In this document: one piece after another, positions 8,840-16,820 of the stretch
How the letters are laid out: each line of letters starts with the position of its first letter
How positions within the stretch are numbered: position 1 is the first letter of the stretch
Assembly (NCBI RefSeq): GCF_000763905.1
Contig: NZ_JRKN01000005.1
Location: forward strand, 146,184-210,183
Source of the DNA: Paracoccus halophilus
GTDB lineage: Bacteria > Pseudomonadota > Alphaproteobacteria > Rhodobacterales > Rhodobacteraceae
Reading direction: 5' to 3'
Length of the DNA stretch: 64,000 bases
Position numbers and translations under genes: made by a program
The notes under the pieces: generated by a model
The model's input: only the letters and a program-made list of their open reading frames with translations
What the model was told of the DNA's origin: nothing
Databases searched by the model: none

Positions 8840-9148
8840 ATGAATATTGATCTAGACAACATGTCCCTGCGCGATTTGCGCGATTTGCGCAATCGGCTCG
8901 ACCGCGCCATTTCCACATTCGAGGAACGCCGCAAACGCGAAGCGCTGGCTGCCGCCCAAACCGCCGTTCGCGAATTCGGATTCAACCTGGCGGATTTGAC
9001 CAACGGCAAAGCCGTCCGCAACAAGGCCGCGCCCAAATACGCCAACCCCGCCGATCCCACCATGACCTGGACCGGCCGGGGCCGCAAACCGCGTTGGGTG
9101 CAGGAACATCTGGACGCCGGCAAGGATCTGGCGGATCTGCAGATCTGA
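8840..9148 (+). CDS. hvrA: H-NS-family regulator HvrA
   Basis: Small H-NS-like nucleoid protein (102 aa). An N-terminal charged coiled-coil dimerisation segment (about 5-45, LRDLRDLRNRLDRAIS) is followed by the C-terminal AT-hook-like DNA-binding loop (about 68-90, MTWTGRGRKPRWV). In Rhodobacter capsulatus hvrA lies directly downstream of regA and activates photosynthesis genes in low light; the same order is kept here. The ATG at 8840 is preceded by an 83-bp AT-rich gap that could hold its promoter. It is followed by a strong terminator. Confidence 0.9.
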   Translation: MNIDLDNMSLRDLRDLRNRLDRAISTFEERRKREALAAAQTAVREFGFNLADLTNGKAVRNKAAPKYANPADPTMTWTGRGRKPRWVQEHLDAGKDLADLQI

Positions 9149-9181
9149 CCCGCTGATTGCAACCCGAAGAAGAAACGGAAC

Positions 9182-9214
9182 AACCCCGCAGAATTGATGC
9201 GGGGTTTTCTTTTC
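9182..9214 (+). terminator. Intrinsic terminator after hvrA
   Basis: A 9-bp perfect stem (9182-9190 with 9198-9206, AACCCCGCA/TGCGGGGTT) with a 7-nt loop runs into TTTTCTTTT. It closes the senC-regA-hvrA unit. Confidence 0.88.
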
Positions 9215-9256
9215 ACGTGTCGCGATTTTCGGATTACAGCTTTGGCGGGCTATTTC

Positions 9257-9862
9257 TTATTGGCCGTCAATCTGCGCCATCAATATGCCAAATCTTTCCA
9301 GATAGGCATTGCGCGTCTCGCGCGGGGGACGCAGGCGGATTTCCAGCCCCGACAGCAGTTCCGGCTGCGGGACGGGAAACAGCCGGTCGGCCTCGGCGCG
9401 CGAAAACCCGGCGATCTGCACCGCCTCGAGCCAGGCCGAGACGCGATCGGCGCGCTTGATCGCCCGCTTGACCTGCGCGGGGATCTGCGCCGGCAGACCG
9501 AAACGGCGATGGATGGCGGCGCTCAGACGGCTGTCCATCTCGCCATAGGCGGCGCCGATGGCGGCCTTGACCGGCGAAATCATGTCGCCGATCACATATT
9601 CGGGCGCGTCATGCAGCAGCGCGGCCAGCCGCCAGCGCGGATCGCAAGCCGGATTGCCGCGCGCATAAAGCTCCTCGACCAGCAGCGAATGTTCGGCGAC
9701 GCTATAGGCCCAGTCGCCCCGGGTCTGGCCGTTCCAGCGCGCCACGAAGGCCAGTCCGTGGGCGATATCGTCGATCTCGATATCCACCGGCGTCGGGTCC
9801 AGCAGATCCAGACGCCGCCCGGAAAGCATCCTTTGCCAGGCGCGCTTTGCCCGTTTCGCCAT
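9257..9862 (-). CDS. HD-domain phosphohydrolase (YfbR/HD_3-like)
   Basis: A 201-aa cytoplasmic HD-superfamily hydrolase. The metal-binding residues visible are H58 (SVAEHSLL) and H84-D85 in AALLHDAPEYVIGD; the second is characteristic of the YfbR-like 5'-deoxynucleotidase group. It probably dephosphorylates nucleoside monophosphates, but the substrate is inference. It follows secB on the same strand after a terminator, so it may be transcribed separately. The downstream neighbour hvrA is convergent. Confidence 0.75.
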   Translation of the reverse strand: MAKRAKRAWQRMLSGRRLDLLDPTPVDIEIDDIAHGLAFVARWNGQTRGDWAYSVAEHSLLVEELYARGNPACDPRWRLAALLHDAPEYVIGDMISPVKAAIGAAYGEMDSRLSAAIHRRFGLPAQIPAQVKRAIKRADRVSAWLEAVQIAGFSRAEADRLFPVPQPELLSGLEIRLRPPRETRNAYLERFGILMAQIDGQ

Positions 9863-9883
9863 GACTCCCCCGGCTTGATCGCA

Positions 9884-9921
9884 AATGAAAAGGCCCGCCG
9901 GCCCGATGAACCTGCGGGCCT
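9884..9921 (-). terminator. Intrinsic terminator of secB
   Basis: On the minus strand AGGCCCGC (9921-9914) pairs with GCGGGCCT (9898-9891) and is followed by TTTTCATTT. It begins 17 nt after the secB stop codon and lies before the HD hydrolase start. Confidence 0.75.
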
Positions 9922-9938
9922 GGCATGGACCGACAGCC

Positions 9939-10460
9939 TCAGGACAGGGGCTGGTCGGCCGGGCGCTCGGCCTGCATGCGGCGCGCGATCTCCTGCCGGT
10001 ACAGCGCGACGAAATCGACCGGATCCATGTTGAAAGGCGGAAAACCGCCGTCGCGGGTCATGTCCGACACGATCCGGCGCACAAAGGGAAACAGCATGCG
10101 CGGGCATTCGATCATCAGGAACGGATGCATCTGGTCCTCGGGGATGCCTTCGACGCGGAAGACGCCGCCGTAATCCAGCTCGCACAGGAACAGCGGCGAT
10201 TTGTCCTGCGCATTCGAGGATTGCACGCGGAACTTGGTGATCACCTCATATTGATGCTCGGTCTGGCGCTTGCGGGCGTCCAGACTGACCTGCACGGTAA
10301 TCTCGGGCTTGACCTCGCCCGAGGGCAGGCCCTTCTGCGCCACCGCGTTCTCAAACGAGAGATCGCGGATATATTGCGTCAGGATCTGCATCCGCACGGC
10401 GGGCTGATCGGGTTTCGGCGCCTCGGACGCGGGCGCGCCGTTACTGTTCTCGTCGGTCAT
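9939..10460 (-). CDS. secB: Protein-export chaperone SecB
   Basis: Cytoplasmic tetrameric chaperone that keeps preproteins unfolded and passes them to SecA. The 173-aa product shows conserved SecB stretches: YIRDLSFENA (about 28-37), LCELDYGGVFRV, and CPRMLFPFVRRIVSD near the middle, with GGFPPFNMDPVDF toward the C terminus. The ATG at 10460 starts an acidic leader; eight upstream in-frame codons are not conserved-looking. It is divergent from nothing: fxsA, convergent in function only, lies 48 bp upstream on the same strand. Confidence 0.95.
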   Translation of the reverse strand: MTDENSNGAPASEAPKPDQPAVRMQILTQYIRDLSFENAVAQKGLPSGEVKPEITVQVSLDARKRQTEHQYEVITKFRVQSSNAQDKSPLFLCELDYGGVFRVEGIPEDQMHPFLMIECPRMLFPFVRRIVSDMTRDGGFPPFNMDPVDFVALYRQEIARRMQAERPADQPLS

Positions 10461-10508
10461 GAATTCTCCTCGGATTTGCGGGGGTTCTAGCACCCCCGCG
10501 GATGACGC

Positions 10509-11078
10509 TCAATGGCGTGTCCATCCGGAATTGCCGCGCCGCGATCCGGTCGGCGGGGTCTCTTGCCCATCGGTCAGCCCCTCGCGGATCGGGGCGGGCG
10601 GGTCGTCCTGCACCGAATATTCGCCATCGATCGCCTCATCCGCGCCCCAGCGGCCGTCGCGGCGAAACCCAGCCGGAAAATCGTCGCCGAAATCGCCCCC
10701 CGCGCGGTACCAGCCGAAACCGCCGCCCGAGACGCTGACCCGCGCCGCCATGCGCCGCAGGATCAGCTCGCGCAGCGGCGCGATCAGCAGAAGAAGCCCC
10801 ATGGCGCTGGTGAACAGGCCCGGCAATACCAGCAAAAGCCCGCCGATCATCACCAGCGCGGCATGCGCCATCGGCTTGGCCGGGTCGCCGAATTGCTGCA
10901 TCGCGCGCTGCAGGTTCATCGCCGTCCGCGCCCCCTGCCGGCGCATGACCGCAAACCCAAGCGCCGCCGAGGCCAGAACCAGCGCGATCACCGGCATGAC
11001 GCCGATCGCGCCGCCGACCTGGATGAACAGCGCGATCTCGATGATCGGCAGCAGGACAAATGGCAGCATCAGCCACAT
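10509..11078 (-). CDS. fxsA: FxsA-family membrane protein
   Basis: A 189-aa inner-membrane protein. The N-terminal half has three to four membrane segments in the FxsA order (LMLPFVLLPIIEIALFIQVG, IALVLASAALGFAVMRRQG, LVMIGGLLLVLPGLFTSAMG). The C-terminal tail is hydrophilic and Gly/Asp-rich. E. coli FxsA relieves F-plasmid exclusion of phage T7; its native role is unknown. The start at 11078 places the first membrane segment at the N terminus. Together with secB and the divergent Tim44-like gene it forms a neighbourhood common in Rhodobacterales. Confidence 0.85.
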   Translation of the reverse strand: MWLMLPFVLLPIIEIALFIQVGGAIGVMPVIALVLASAALGFAVMRRQGARTAMNLQRAMQQFGDPAKPMAHAALVMIGGLLLVLPGLFTSAMGLLLLIAPLRELILRRMAARVSVSGGGFGWYRAGGDFGDDFPAGFRRDGRWGADEAIDGEYSVQDDPPAPIREGLTDGQETPPTGSRRGNSGWTRH

Positions 11079-11189
11079 GAAAGCTATTTCCTCCGGCAGT
11101 TCTATTTCCGACGCCTTAACTGGACTTGGGCCGGTCTGCACCCTACATAAGCATCCAAATCTCAGATACAAACTTGGTTAGGTCCGTCG

Positions 11190-11846
11190 ATGTCGAACCC
11201 TCTGCTGCAACTGCTGGTGCTGGCCGCGATCGCTGTCTTTCTGATCCTGCGCCTGCGCGGCGTTCTGGGCACGCGCGACGGGTTCGAACAGCCCCGGCAG
11301 CCGGACGAGCCGATACAGCGCCGCGGGCCGCAGATCAGGGACAGCGCCGGCGACGTCGATGACAGCGACATCACCGACCATGCCGAGCCGGGCAGCCCGA
11401 CCGCCCTGGCACTGTCGCAGATGAAACGGATCGAGCCGGATTTCGCCGTCGGCCCGTTCCTGTCGGGCGCGAAATCCGCCTATGAGATGATCCTGATGGC
11501 CTTCGAGCGCGGCGATCTCTCCGAGGTGCGCGAGTTTCTGGCGCCGCAGGTGGCCGAGGCGTTTGAATCGGTGATCGCCGACCGCAAGGCCCGCGGCCTG
11601 ACCACCGAGGCGCAATTCCTTGGCACCCGCGAAACCGCGCTTGCCGCTGCGGAATTCACCCCCGAGACCGGCATGGCCGAACTGTCGGTGCGCTTTGTCG
11701 GCGAAATGATCGCCGCCACCCGCGACAGCGACGGCAATGTGGTCGAGGGTGACCCGAAGGCCGCCCGCAAACAGCGCGACACCTGGACCTTTGCCCGGCG
11801 AATGGGTCAGGACGACCCCAACTGGCAGTTGGTCGCCACGGCCTGA
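11190..11846 (+). CDS. Tim44/TimA-like domain protein
   Basis: A 218-aa protein with one N-terminal membrane segment (LLQLLVLAAIAVFLILRL, about 5-22), a short polar linker and a C-terminal Tim44-like domain (about 70-218, FAVGPFLSGAKSAYEMILMAFERGDL). Alphaproteobacterial Tim44-like proteins (TimA) sit at the inner membrane and are related to the mitochondrial import motor subunit. It is divergent from fxsA over a 111-bp promoter gap and is followed after 3 bp by smr, so the two are probably cotranscribed. Confidence 0.85.
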   Translation: MSNPLLQLLVLAAIAVFLILRLRGVLGTRDGFEQPRQPDEPIQRRGPQIRDSAGDVDDSDITDHAEPGSPTALALSQMKRIEPDFAVGPFLSGAKSAYEMILMAFERGDLSEVREFLAPQVAEAFESVIADRKARGLTTEAQFLGTRETALAAAEFTPETGMAELSVRFVGEMIAATRDSDGNVVEGDPKAARKQRDTWTFARRMGQDDPNWQLVATA

Positions 11847-11849
11847 TCC

Positions 11850-12458
11850 ATGGCGCGGCGACGGGGACTTTCGGCCGAGGAGAAAGCCCTCTGGTCGCGT
11901 ATCGCCGCCACCGCCCTGCCGCTGCACCCGGCGCGCAAGCGGGCCGGATCGGCTGCGCAATCGCCACCCGATCCCATGCCCGCGCCAAAGGAGGCGCCGC
12001 CGGCCCCGGAACAGCCGCCGCAATTCAAGGGTCTGCGGCTTTCCGGCAGGCTGAACGGCGGCGGCAGCAGCATGAACCTGTCACCGCAGCCCCGCGACAG
12101 GCTCGGCGAGCAGCCGCTGCGCATGGATCACAAGACCCATCGCCAGATGACGCGCGGCAAGCTGGCGCCCGAGGCGCGGATCGACCTGCATGGCATGACG
12201 CTGGCGGTGGCGCAGCCGGCGCTGACGAGCTTCATCATGCGCGCCTATGCCGAGGGCCGGCGGCTGGTGCTGGTCATCACCGGCAAGGGCCGCGCGGGCG
12301 GGCCGGACGCGCCCTTGCCGGTGCGCCCCGGCGCCCTGCGCCATCATGTGCCGCATTGGCTGCAAATGCCGCCGCTTGGCGGCATCGTGCTGCAGATCCG
12401 CGCCGCCCATCGCCGGCATGGCGGCGATGGCGCCTATTACGTCTATCTGCGTCGGTAA
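11850..12458 (+). CDS. Smr-domain protein
   Basis: A 202-aa protein with an Arg/Pro-rich disordered N-terminal half and a C-terminal Smr (small MutS-related) domain from about residue 110. The domain begins with IDLHGMTLAVAQPAL (the LDxHGxx motif) and contains VLVITGKG (the TGKG motif), followed by HHVPHWLQ. Smr domains bind or nick nucleic acid; recent work on SmrB links some to cleavage at collided ribosomes. Which role applies here is unknown. It starts 3 bp after the Tim44-like gene and converges on the PLDc_N gene. Confidence 0.85.
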   Translation: MARRRGLSAEEKALWSRIAATALPLHPARKRAGSAAQSPPDPMPAPKEAPPAPEQPPQFKGLRLSGRLNGGGSSMNLSPQPRDRLGEQPLRMDHKTHRQMTRGKLAPEARIDLHGMTLAVAQPALTSFIMRAYAEGRRLVLVITGKGRAGGPDAPLPVRPGALRHHVPHWLQMPPLGGIVLQIRAAHRRHGGDGAYYVYLRR

Positions 12459-12488
12459 CGAATCCGGGGCGCGATCAGCGCCGGCGCG

Positions 12489-12671
12489 TCACGATCCGCC
12501 GTAACGCGCCTTTGGTCCGGCAAACCACCAGATGATCAGCCCGACCACCGGCAGCACCACGACCAGCAGGATCCAGATCAGCTTGGTGCCATTCGACTCG
12601 CTGGTGTTGATGATCGAGGCGATGGCCCAGACATCGAGGGCAAAGATGATGATGCCAAAGATGAATTCCAT
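12489..12671 (-). CDS. Small PLDc_N-type membrane protein, predicted general-stress gene
   Basis: A 60-aa protein from the ATG at 12671. It has two membrane segments (FIFGIIIFALDVWAIASIIN and WILLVVVLPVVGLIIWWFAG) ending in a GPKARYGGS tail, the pattern of the PLDc_N (phospholipase D N-terminal) family of short membrane proteins. The sequence SESNGTKLIW between the segments fits the family. Its function is unknown. A GGAAC-N17-CGTT promoter of the EcfG type lies just upstream (12704-12729), so it is predicted to be induced by general stress rather than read from hslU. Confidence 0.8.
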   Translation of the reverse strand: MEFIFGIIIFALDVWAIASIINTSESNGTKLIWILLVVVLPVVGLIIWWFAGPKARYGGS

Positions 12672-12703
12672 GCGGCGTCCCCATGCGTTCAAACTGATGC
12701 ACC

Positions 12704-12729
12704 AACGACGCCGGGGGCGGCCCGGTTCC
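12704..12729 (-). promoter_or_regulatory. EcfG-type (general stress sigma) promoter of the PLDc_N gene
   Basis: On the minus strand GGAAC (12729-12725), 17 nt, then CGTT (12707-12704), the alphaproteobacterial EcfG promoter pattern. The -10 element is about 32 nt before the start codon at 12671. The promoter fits into the gap between the hslU stop (12731) and the small gene. It has the same -35/-10 elements and spacer length as the nepR-ecfG promoter in this window. Confidence 0.65.
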
Positions 12730-12730
12730 C

Positions 12731-14038
12731 TTACAGCACGTAACGCGACAGGTCGGTCGAGCGTGACAGGTCGCCCAGATGCTTTTCGACGAAAGCCGAG
12801 TCCACCACAACCGTCTCGCCGGAACGATCCGGCGCGGTAAAGGACAGCTCCTCGAACACCCGCTCGATCACCGTATAGAGCCGCCGCGCGCCGATATTCT
12901 CGACCGAGCCATTCACCTCGGCCGCGATCCGCGCCAGGGCCTGGATGCCGTTCTCGGTGAATTCGACGGTCACGCCCTCGGTTTCCATCAGGGCGGAATA
13001 CTGGCGGGTCAGGGCGTTGTCGGTCTCGGTCAGGATGCGGACGAAATCCTCTTCGGTCAGGGCGCGCAGCTCGACCCGGATCGGCAGGCGCCCCTGCAGT
13101 TCGGGCAGCAGGTCCGAGGGCTTGGCGATATGGAACGCGCCCGAGGCGATGAACAGGATGTGATCGGTCCTGACCGGCCCGTATTTGGTGGAAACCGTGG
13201 TGCCCTCGATCAGCGGCAGCAGGTCGCGCTGCACGCCCTCGCGGCTGACATCGCCGCCGCGCGCATCGGTGCGGGCGGCGACCTTGTCGATCTCGTCGAT
13301 GAAGACGATGCCGTTTTCCTGCACCGCGTCCAGCGCGGCGGCCTTGACCGCGTCATCGTCCAGCAGCTTGTCGGCCTCTTCGGCGATCAGCAGCTCGTAG
13401 CTTTCGGCGACCGAGACGCGGCGTCGCACGCGCCGGCCGCCAAAGGCCTTCATCAGCCCGGACAGATCCATCATGCCGCCCATCGCGCCGGGCGGCTGGC
13501 CGGGGATCTCCATCATCCCCAGCGGGTTGGAATTGTCCTGCAATTCCAGCTCGATCACCGTATCGTCCAGCTCGCCACGCTTGAGCCGGTCGCGAAACAT
13601 CTGGCGCGTCTGCTCGCGCGCGTTCTCGCCGGCAAGCGCGGCGACGACGCGATCCTCGGCGGATTGATGGGCGCGCGCCTTGACCTCCTCGCGCATGCGC
13701 TCGCGGGTCTCGATGACGGCGGCGTCGGTCAAGTCGCGGATGATCTGCTCGACATCGCGGCCGACATAGCCGACCTCGGTGAATTTCGTCGCCTCGACCT
13801 TCAGAAAGGGCGCGCGGGCCAGCTTGGCCAGACGGCGGCTGATCTCGGTCTTGCCGACGCCGGTGGGGCCGATCATCAGGATGTTCTTGGGATAGACCTC
13901 GTCGCGCAGATCGTCGCCCAGCTGCTTTCGGCGCCAGCGATTGCGCAGCGCCACGGCGACGGCGCGCTTGGCGTCCTTTTGCCCGATGATGAAACGGTCC
14001 AGCTCGGACACGATCTCGCGCGGGGTCAGGTCGGTCAT
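12731..14038 (-). CDS. hslU: HslU ATPase subunit of the HslUV protease
   Basis: AAA+ unfoldase that feeds substrates into the HslV peptidase chamber in the cytoplasm. The product is 435 aa. It starts [20 protein letters not shown], has Walker A GPTGVGKT (57-64), Walker [10 protein letters not shown], the intermediate I-domain, and a C-terminal tail (LSRYVL) that docks into HslV. The ATG at 14038 is chosen because AGGAG precedes it by about 8 nt. Unlike the usual hslVU operon, hslV is not adjacent: a rightward WYL-domain gene lies between them, so hslU needs its own promoter in the 14039-14168 gap. Confidence 0.97.
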   Translation of the reverse strand: MTDLTPREIVSELDRFIIGQKDAKRAVAVALRNRWRRKQLGDDLRDEVYPKNILMIGPTGVGKTEISRRLAKLARAPFLKVEATKFTEVGYVGRDVEQIIRDLTDAAVIETRERMREEVKARAHQSAEDRVVAALAGENAREQTRQMFRDRLKRGELDDTVIELELQDNSNPLGMMEIPGQPPGAMGGMMDLSGLMKAFGGRRVRRRVSVAESYELLIAEEADKLLDDDAVKAAALDAVQENGIVFIDEIDKVAARTDARGGDVSREGVQRDLLPLIEGTTVSTKYGPVRTDHILFIASGAFHIAKPSDLLPELQGRLPIRVELRALTEEDFVRILTETDNALTRQYSALMETEGVTVEFTENGIQALARIAAEVNGSVENIGARRLYTVIERVFEELSFTAPDRSGETVVVDSAFVEKHLGDLSRSTDLSRYVL

Positions 14039-14108
14039 CGAAGGCTCCTGTTTCATTTGCGCATCACTTAAAGCGCGCGACCGCGCGTTTCAACCAAAGC
14101 GCTGGACC

Positions 14109-14143
14109 AAAGGCCGGGCCGCCCGCATATTGGCGGCCTTTTT
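14109..14143 (+). terminator. Terminator-like hairpin upstream of the WYL gene
   Basis: GGCCGCC (14117-14123) pairs with GGCGGCC (14132-14138) across an 8-nt loop and is followed by TTTTT. No rightward gene precedes it in the hslU/WYL divergent gap. It could attenuate the WYL transcript, end a short untranslated RNA, or stop antisense transcription. It ends 26 nt before the WYL start codon. Confidence 0.45.
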
Positions 14144-14168
14144 CCGAACCAGAATAAGGAATTGTCCC

Positions 14169-14783
14169 ATGCGACCCGGTCGCGATCCGCTGTCTCCCCC
14201 GATGCTCACCCGCCGCGCGCTCGCGTCGCGGCTGGCCGCCGGCGCGGCCACGATCGGGATCGGCAGCAGGGCCGCGGCCATGCCGCAGGCGCCCGCAGCG
14301 ATCGACCCCGAGCTGCGCGACGCGGCGCTGCGCGGGCTTGCGCTGGCGGATCACCGCGGCGATCCGGTCGGCGCGGCCGCCGCCAAGGCCGCGATCGAAC
14401 GCCTCGCCGAAACCGACCCGGAGGGCGCGCTGCTCTATCGGCTCTACCGCGCGCTCGATGTGCGCCCGGCCGCCTTTTACCGCAGCGATATGCCCGAGGC
14501 GGCGGCGGCGGATCTGTCGCTGCTGCACCGGGCGATCCGGGCCTGCCAGCCGGTCGCCTTCAGCTATACCGACCTGTCGGATAACGAAACCGAGCGCAGG
14601 GTGCTGCCGCTGGCTCTGGTTCACCCGCCGCAGGGCGTCAAGCTGCTGGCATGGTGCGAACTGGCCGAGGGCTATCGCCAGTTCTTCATCCGCGCCATGC
14701 GCGACCTGACGCCCCAGCCCGGCGATTTCGCCGAGGACCGCATCGCGCTGCTGCAAGGCCTGGTCGAGAAAGAGGATGCCTGA
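14169..14783 (+). CDS. WYL-domain protein with export-signal-like N terminus
   Basis: A 204-aa protein whose only recognisable domain is a WYL-type module (about 115-204, PVAFSYTDLSDNETERRVLPLALVHPPQG, then WCELAEGYRQFFIRAMRDL). Usual WYL regulators start with a DNA-binding helix-turn-helix. Here the N terminus instead reads LTRRALASRLAAGAATIGIGSRAAA, resembling a twin-arginine or Sec signal. The ATG at 14169 has AAGGA 8 nt upstream; an internal ATG at 14202 would also keep the signal-like region. It is rightward between leftward hslV and hslU. Its role is unknown: a ligand-binding WYL protein outside the cytoplasm would be unusual. Confidence 0.65.
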   Translation: MRPGRDPLSPPMLTRRALASRLAAGAATIGIGSRAAAMPQAPAAIDPELRDAALRGLALADHRGDPVGAAAAKAAIERLAETDPEGALLYRLYRALDVRPAAFYRSDMPEAAAADLSLLHRAIRACQPVAFSYTDLSDNETERRVLPLALVHPPQGVKLLAWCELAEGYRQFFIRAMRDLTPQPGDFAEDRIALLQGLVEKEDA

Positions 14784-14809
14784 GCCCCGCGCTCGGGCAT
14801 CCGCCTCTC

Positions 14810-14866
14810 TTTCACGGCAAATATCCCGGGGTGAGGCCCGGCACGGGCCGAGGGGCAGCGCCCCTT
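14810..14866. repeat. GC-rich palindromic intergenic element
   Basis: Between the convergent WYL and hslV genes lies a block with nested inverted repeats: GGCCCG/CGGGCC around 14835-14848 and AGGGGC/GCCCCT at 14851-14865, preceded by a CAAATATCCCGGGG segment. The composition resembles short palindromic repeats scattered between genes in Rhodobacteraceae. I see only one copy in this window, so repeat status is inferred. It may end transcription from both sides. Confidence 0.35.
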
Positions 14867-15419
14867 AACCCAGCACCTCGACCGTCAGATTGCCATTGGT
14901 ATAGACGCAGATATCGGCGGCGATCGCCATGGCGCCGCGCGCCACACCCTCGGCATCCAGATCGCCCTGCATCAGGCCGCGCGCGGCGGCCAGCGCGAAA
15001 TTCCCGCCCGAACCAATCGCGGCCACGTCATGTTCGGGCTCCAGCACGTCGCCGGCGCCGGTGACAACGAAAATCTCGCGCCCGTCGGTCACGATCAGCA
15101 TGGCCTCGAGATTGCGCAGATATTTGTCGGTCCGCCAGTCCTTGGCCAGATCGACGCAGGCCCGGGCCAGCTGACCGGGCGCCGCCTCCAGCTTTTTCTC
15201 CAGCCGCTCCAGCAGCGTAAAGGCGTCGGCGGTCGAGCCGGCAAAGCCCACCACCACGTCATGCCCGCCGGGGGCCAGGCGCCGCACCTTGCGCGCGGTC
15301 CCCTTCATCACCGTCTGGCCGACGCTGACCTGACCGTCGCCGGCCACGACCACCTTGCCGCCGCGCCGCACCGCCAGAATGGTCGTGCCATGCCAGCCGG
15401 GGAATTTCTCATCGGTCAT
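14865..15419 (-). CDS. hslV: HslV peptidase subunit
   Basis: Threonine peptidase of the HslUV protease (184 aa). The catalytic threonine is expected at T12 in [11 protein letters not shown] after removal of an 11-residue propeptide. The conserved [22 protein letters not shown] and [17 protein letters not shown] blocks are present. The start at 15419 is divergent from the capsule-transferase-like gene. Its partner gene hslU lies 0.8 kb further left on the same strand but is separated by an opposite-strand gene. Confidence 0.96.
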   Translation of the reverse strand: MTDEKFPGWHGTTILAVRRGGKVVVAGDGQVSVGQTVMKGTARKVRRLAPGGHDVVVGFAGSTADAFTLLERLEKKLEAAPGQLARACVDLAKDWRTDKYLRNLEAMLIVTDGREIFVVTGAGDVLEPEHDVAAIGSGGNFALAAARGLMQGDLDAEGVARGAMAIAADICVYTNGNLTVEVLG

Positions 15420-15523
15420 GCCGCCGCTCCCGCTTTTGGTTCCGATGCGTCAGATATGACCCGCACCGCGCTTTCGCAACCCGCCCCTTTTACCGGCCGC
15501 GAGCAACCGCTAGCCTGCACGCC

Positions 15524-16426
15524 ATGAATGACCGGCCCACCCTGCGCATCTATCTGGAAGGTCACATGCTGGCCACTTCGCGCGCCGGCACCTTCAATTT
15601 CATGAACCTGCTCAGGGCCGCGGTCGAGGGGGCCGGCTGGCGCGTCGAATGGCACGAGACGGGCGCCGCCGCGCGCCATGCCGCGCCGATGCTGGACGGC
15701 TACGCGCTTTATCACATGGAGGCGCCGACCCATGACCGCGCCCTGACCTTTCGCCGCGCCTATCACTATCCGTTCTGGCAGATCGAGCCGGTGCCGCAAC
15801 GCTGGCGCTTTCGCGTGGCGCAAAGGCGCTTCGATCCCGACGGGATCGACCCGCGAACCGCAAGGCATTTCGTCAACAGCCTGCGCAACCGCGTGATGTC
15901 CGGCCCCGAGCCCAGCCGGTGCGACACGGTTCTTGTGCCGCTGCAGGGCCATATCCGCCGCTGCCGCTCGTTCCAGACCATGAGCCCGGTCCAGATGCTG
16001 GAACATGTCGCCGCCACCGGCCGCCCGACCGTTGCGACGCTGCATCCCGGGGAAAGCTATGACAGCGCCGATCACAGGGCGCTGGAACGGCTTGCCGCAC
16101 GACACCCTAATCTGCGGATCGGCGGCGACACGATGCGGATCCTGCGCGAATGTGCCTTTGTCGCGACGCAGAACAGCGCCGTCGCCTTTCATGGCTATCT
16201 GCTGGGAAAACCGGCCGTGCTGTTCGGCCAGATCGATTTCCATCACATCGCGCTGAACGTGGCCGATATCGGTGCCACCCGTGCATTGCAGCAGGCCGAA
16301 ACCCATGCCCCGGATTTCGACCGCTACCTGTTCTGGTTTTTGCAGGAAAACGCCATCAACGCCGGCCATCACAGCGCCGGCGCATGCATTCTTGAGCAGA
16401 TGCGCCGGGGCGGCTGGCCGATCTGA
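15524..16426 (+). CDS. Capsule polysaccharide/KpsC-KpsS-like hypothetical protein
   Basis: A 300-aa protein without signal peptide or membrane segments. The C-terminal half contains a stretch (about 222-245) reading TQNSAVAFHGYLLGKPAVLFGQ, followed by DFHHIAL, which resembles the sugar-nucleotide-binding end of capsule Kdo-transferases (KpsC/KpsS), where a serine/glycine turn and LLGKP are conserved. The middle has TVATLHPGESYDSADHRALERLA, also typical of that fold. An acidic His-containing N-terminal half carries no clear motif. It is monocistronic between divergent hslV and convergent trxA. A glycosyltransferase function is plausible, the substrate is unknown. Confidence 0.5.
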   Translation: MNDRPTLRIYLEGHMLATSRAGTFNFMNLLRAAVEGAGWRVEWHETGAAARHAAPMLDGYALYHMEAPTHDRALTFRRAYHYPFWQIEPVPQRWRFRVAQRRFDPDGIDPRTARHFVNSLRNRVMSGPEPSRCDTVLVPLQGHIRRCRSFQTMSPVQMLEHVAATGRPTVATLHPGESYDSADHRALERLAARHPNLRIGGDTMRILRECAFVATQNSAVAFHGYLLGKPAVLFGQIDFHHIALNVADIGATRALQQAETHAPDFDRYLFWFLQENAINAGHHSAGACILEQMRRGGWPI

Positions 16427-16446
16427 CCGCCGCCCGGGCTGCAGGA

Positions 16447-16767
16447 TCAGATGGAATCGTCGATCCAGGCCTTGAGCGCGGCCTTGGGCGCGGCGCCGAT
16501 CTTGTTCGAGACCACCTCGCCATTCTTGAACAGGAACAGCGCCGGAATGCCGCGCACGCCAAGCTGGGCGGGGCTTTCGGGGTTCTCGTCCACGTTCACC
16601 TTGACGATCTTGACCTTGTCGCCATATTCGGCGGCCAGTTCTTCCAGCGCCGGGCCGATCTGGCGGCAGGGGCCACACCACTCGGCCCAGAAATCGACCA
16701 CGACAGGGGTCGGGGACTTGCGGACTTCGCTATCGAATTGCGCGTCGGTGACGGCTTGGGTGGCCAT
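16447..16767 (-). CDS. trxA: Thioredoxin
   Basis: General cytoplasmic disulfide reductase (106 aa). The active site WCGPC (C31, C34) sits after VVVDFWAEW, and the cis-proline loop [12 protein letters not shown] is present. The ATG at 16767 follows CAGGAG by 8 nt, better placed than the ATG two codons upstream. It is downstream of addA on the same strand with 53 bp between, so it may be cotranscribed with the addBA unit or have its own promoter. Confidence 0.97.
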   Translation of the reverse strand: MATQAVTDAQFDSEVRKSPTPVVVDFWAEWCGPCRQIGPALEELAAEYGDKVKIVKVNVDENPESPAQLGVRGIPALFLFKNGEVVSNKIGAAPKAALKAWIDDSI

Positions 16768-16820
16768 TGGCAATCTCCTGCTATGTGCCGGGGTCAGCCC
16801 GGCAGCGATGTCCTCAACAG

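Noticed and set aside
9210..9223. Third parS-like sequence (TTTCACGTG)
   Set aside because: Only the left arm and centre match; the right arm is absent, and it belongs to the hvrA terminator flank.
11847..11849. Absent mltA between the Tim44-like gene and smr
   Set aside because: I recall mltA at this position in related genomes, but cannot verify without comparison, so loss is not claimed.
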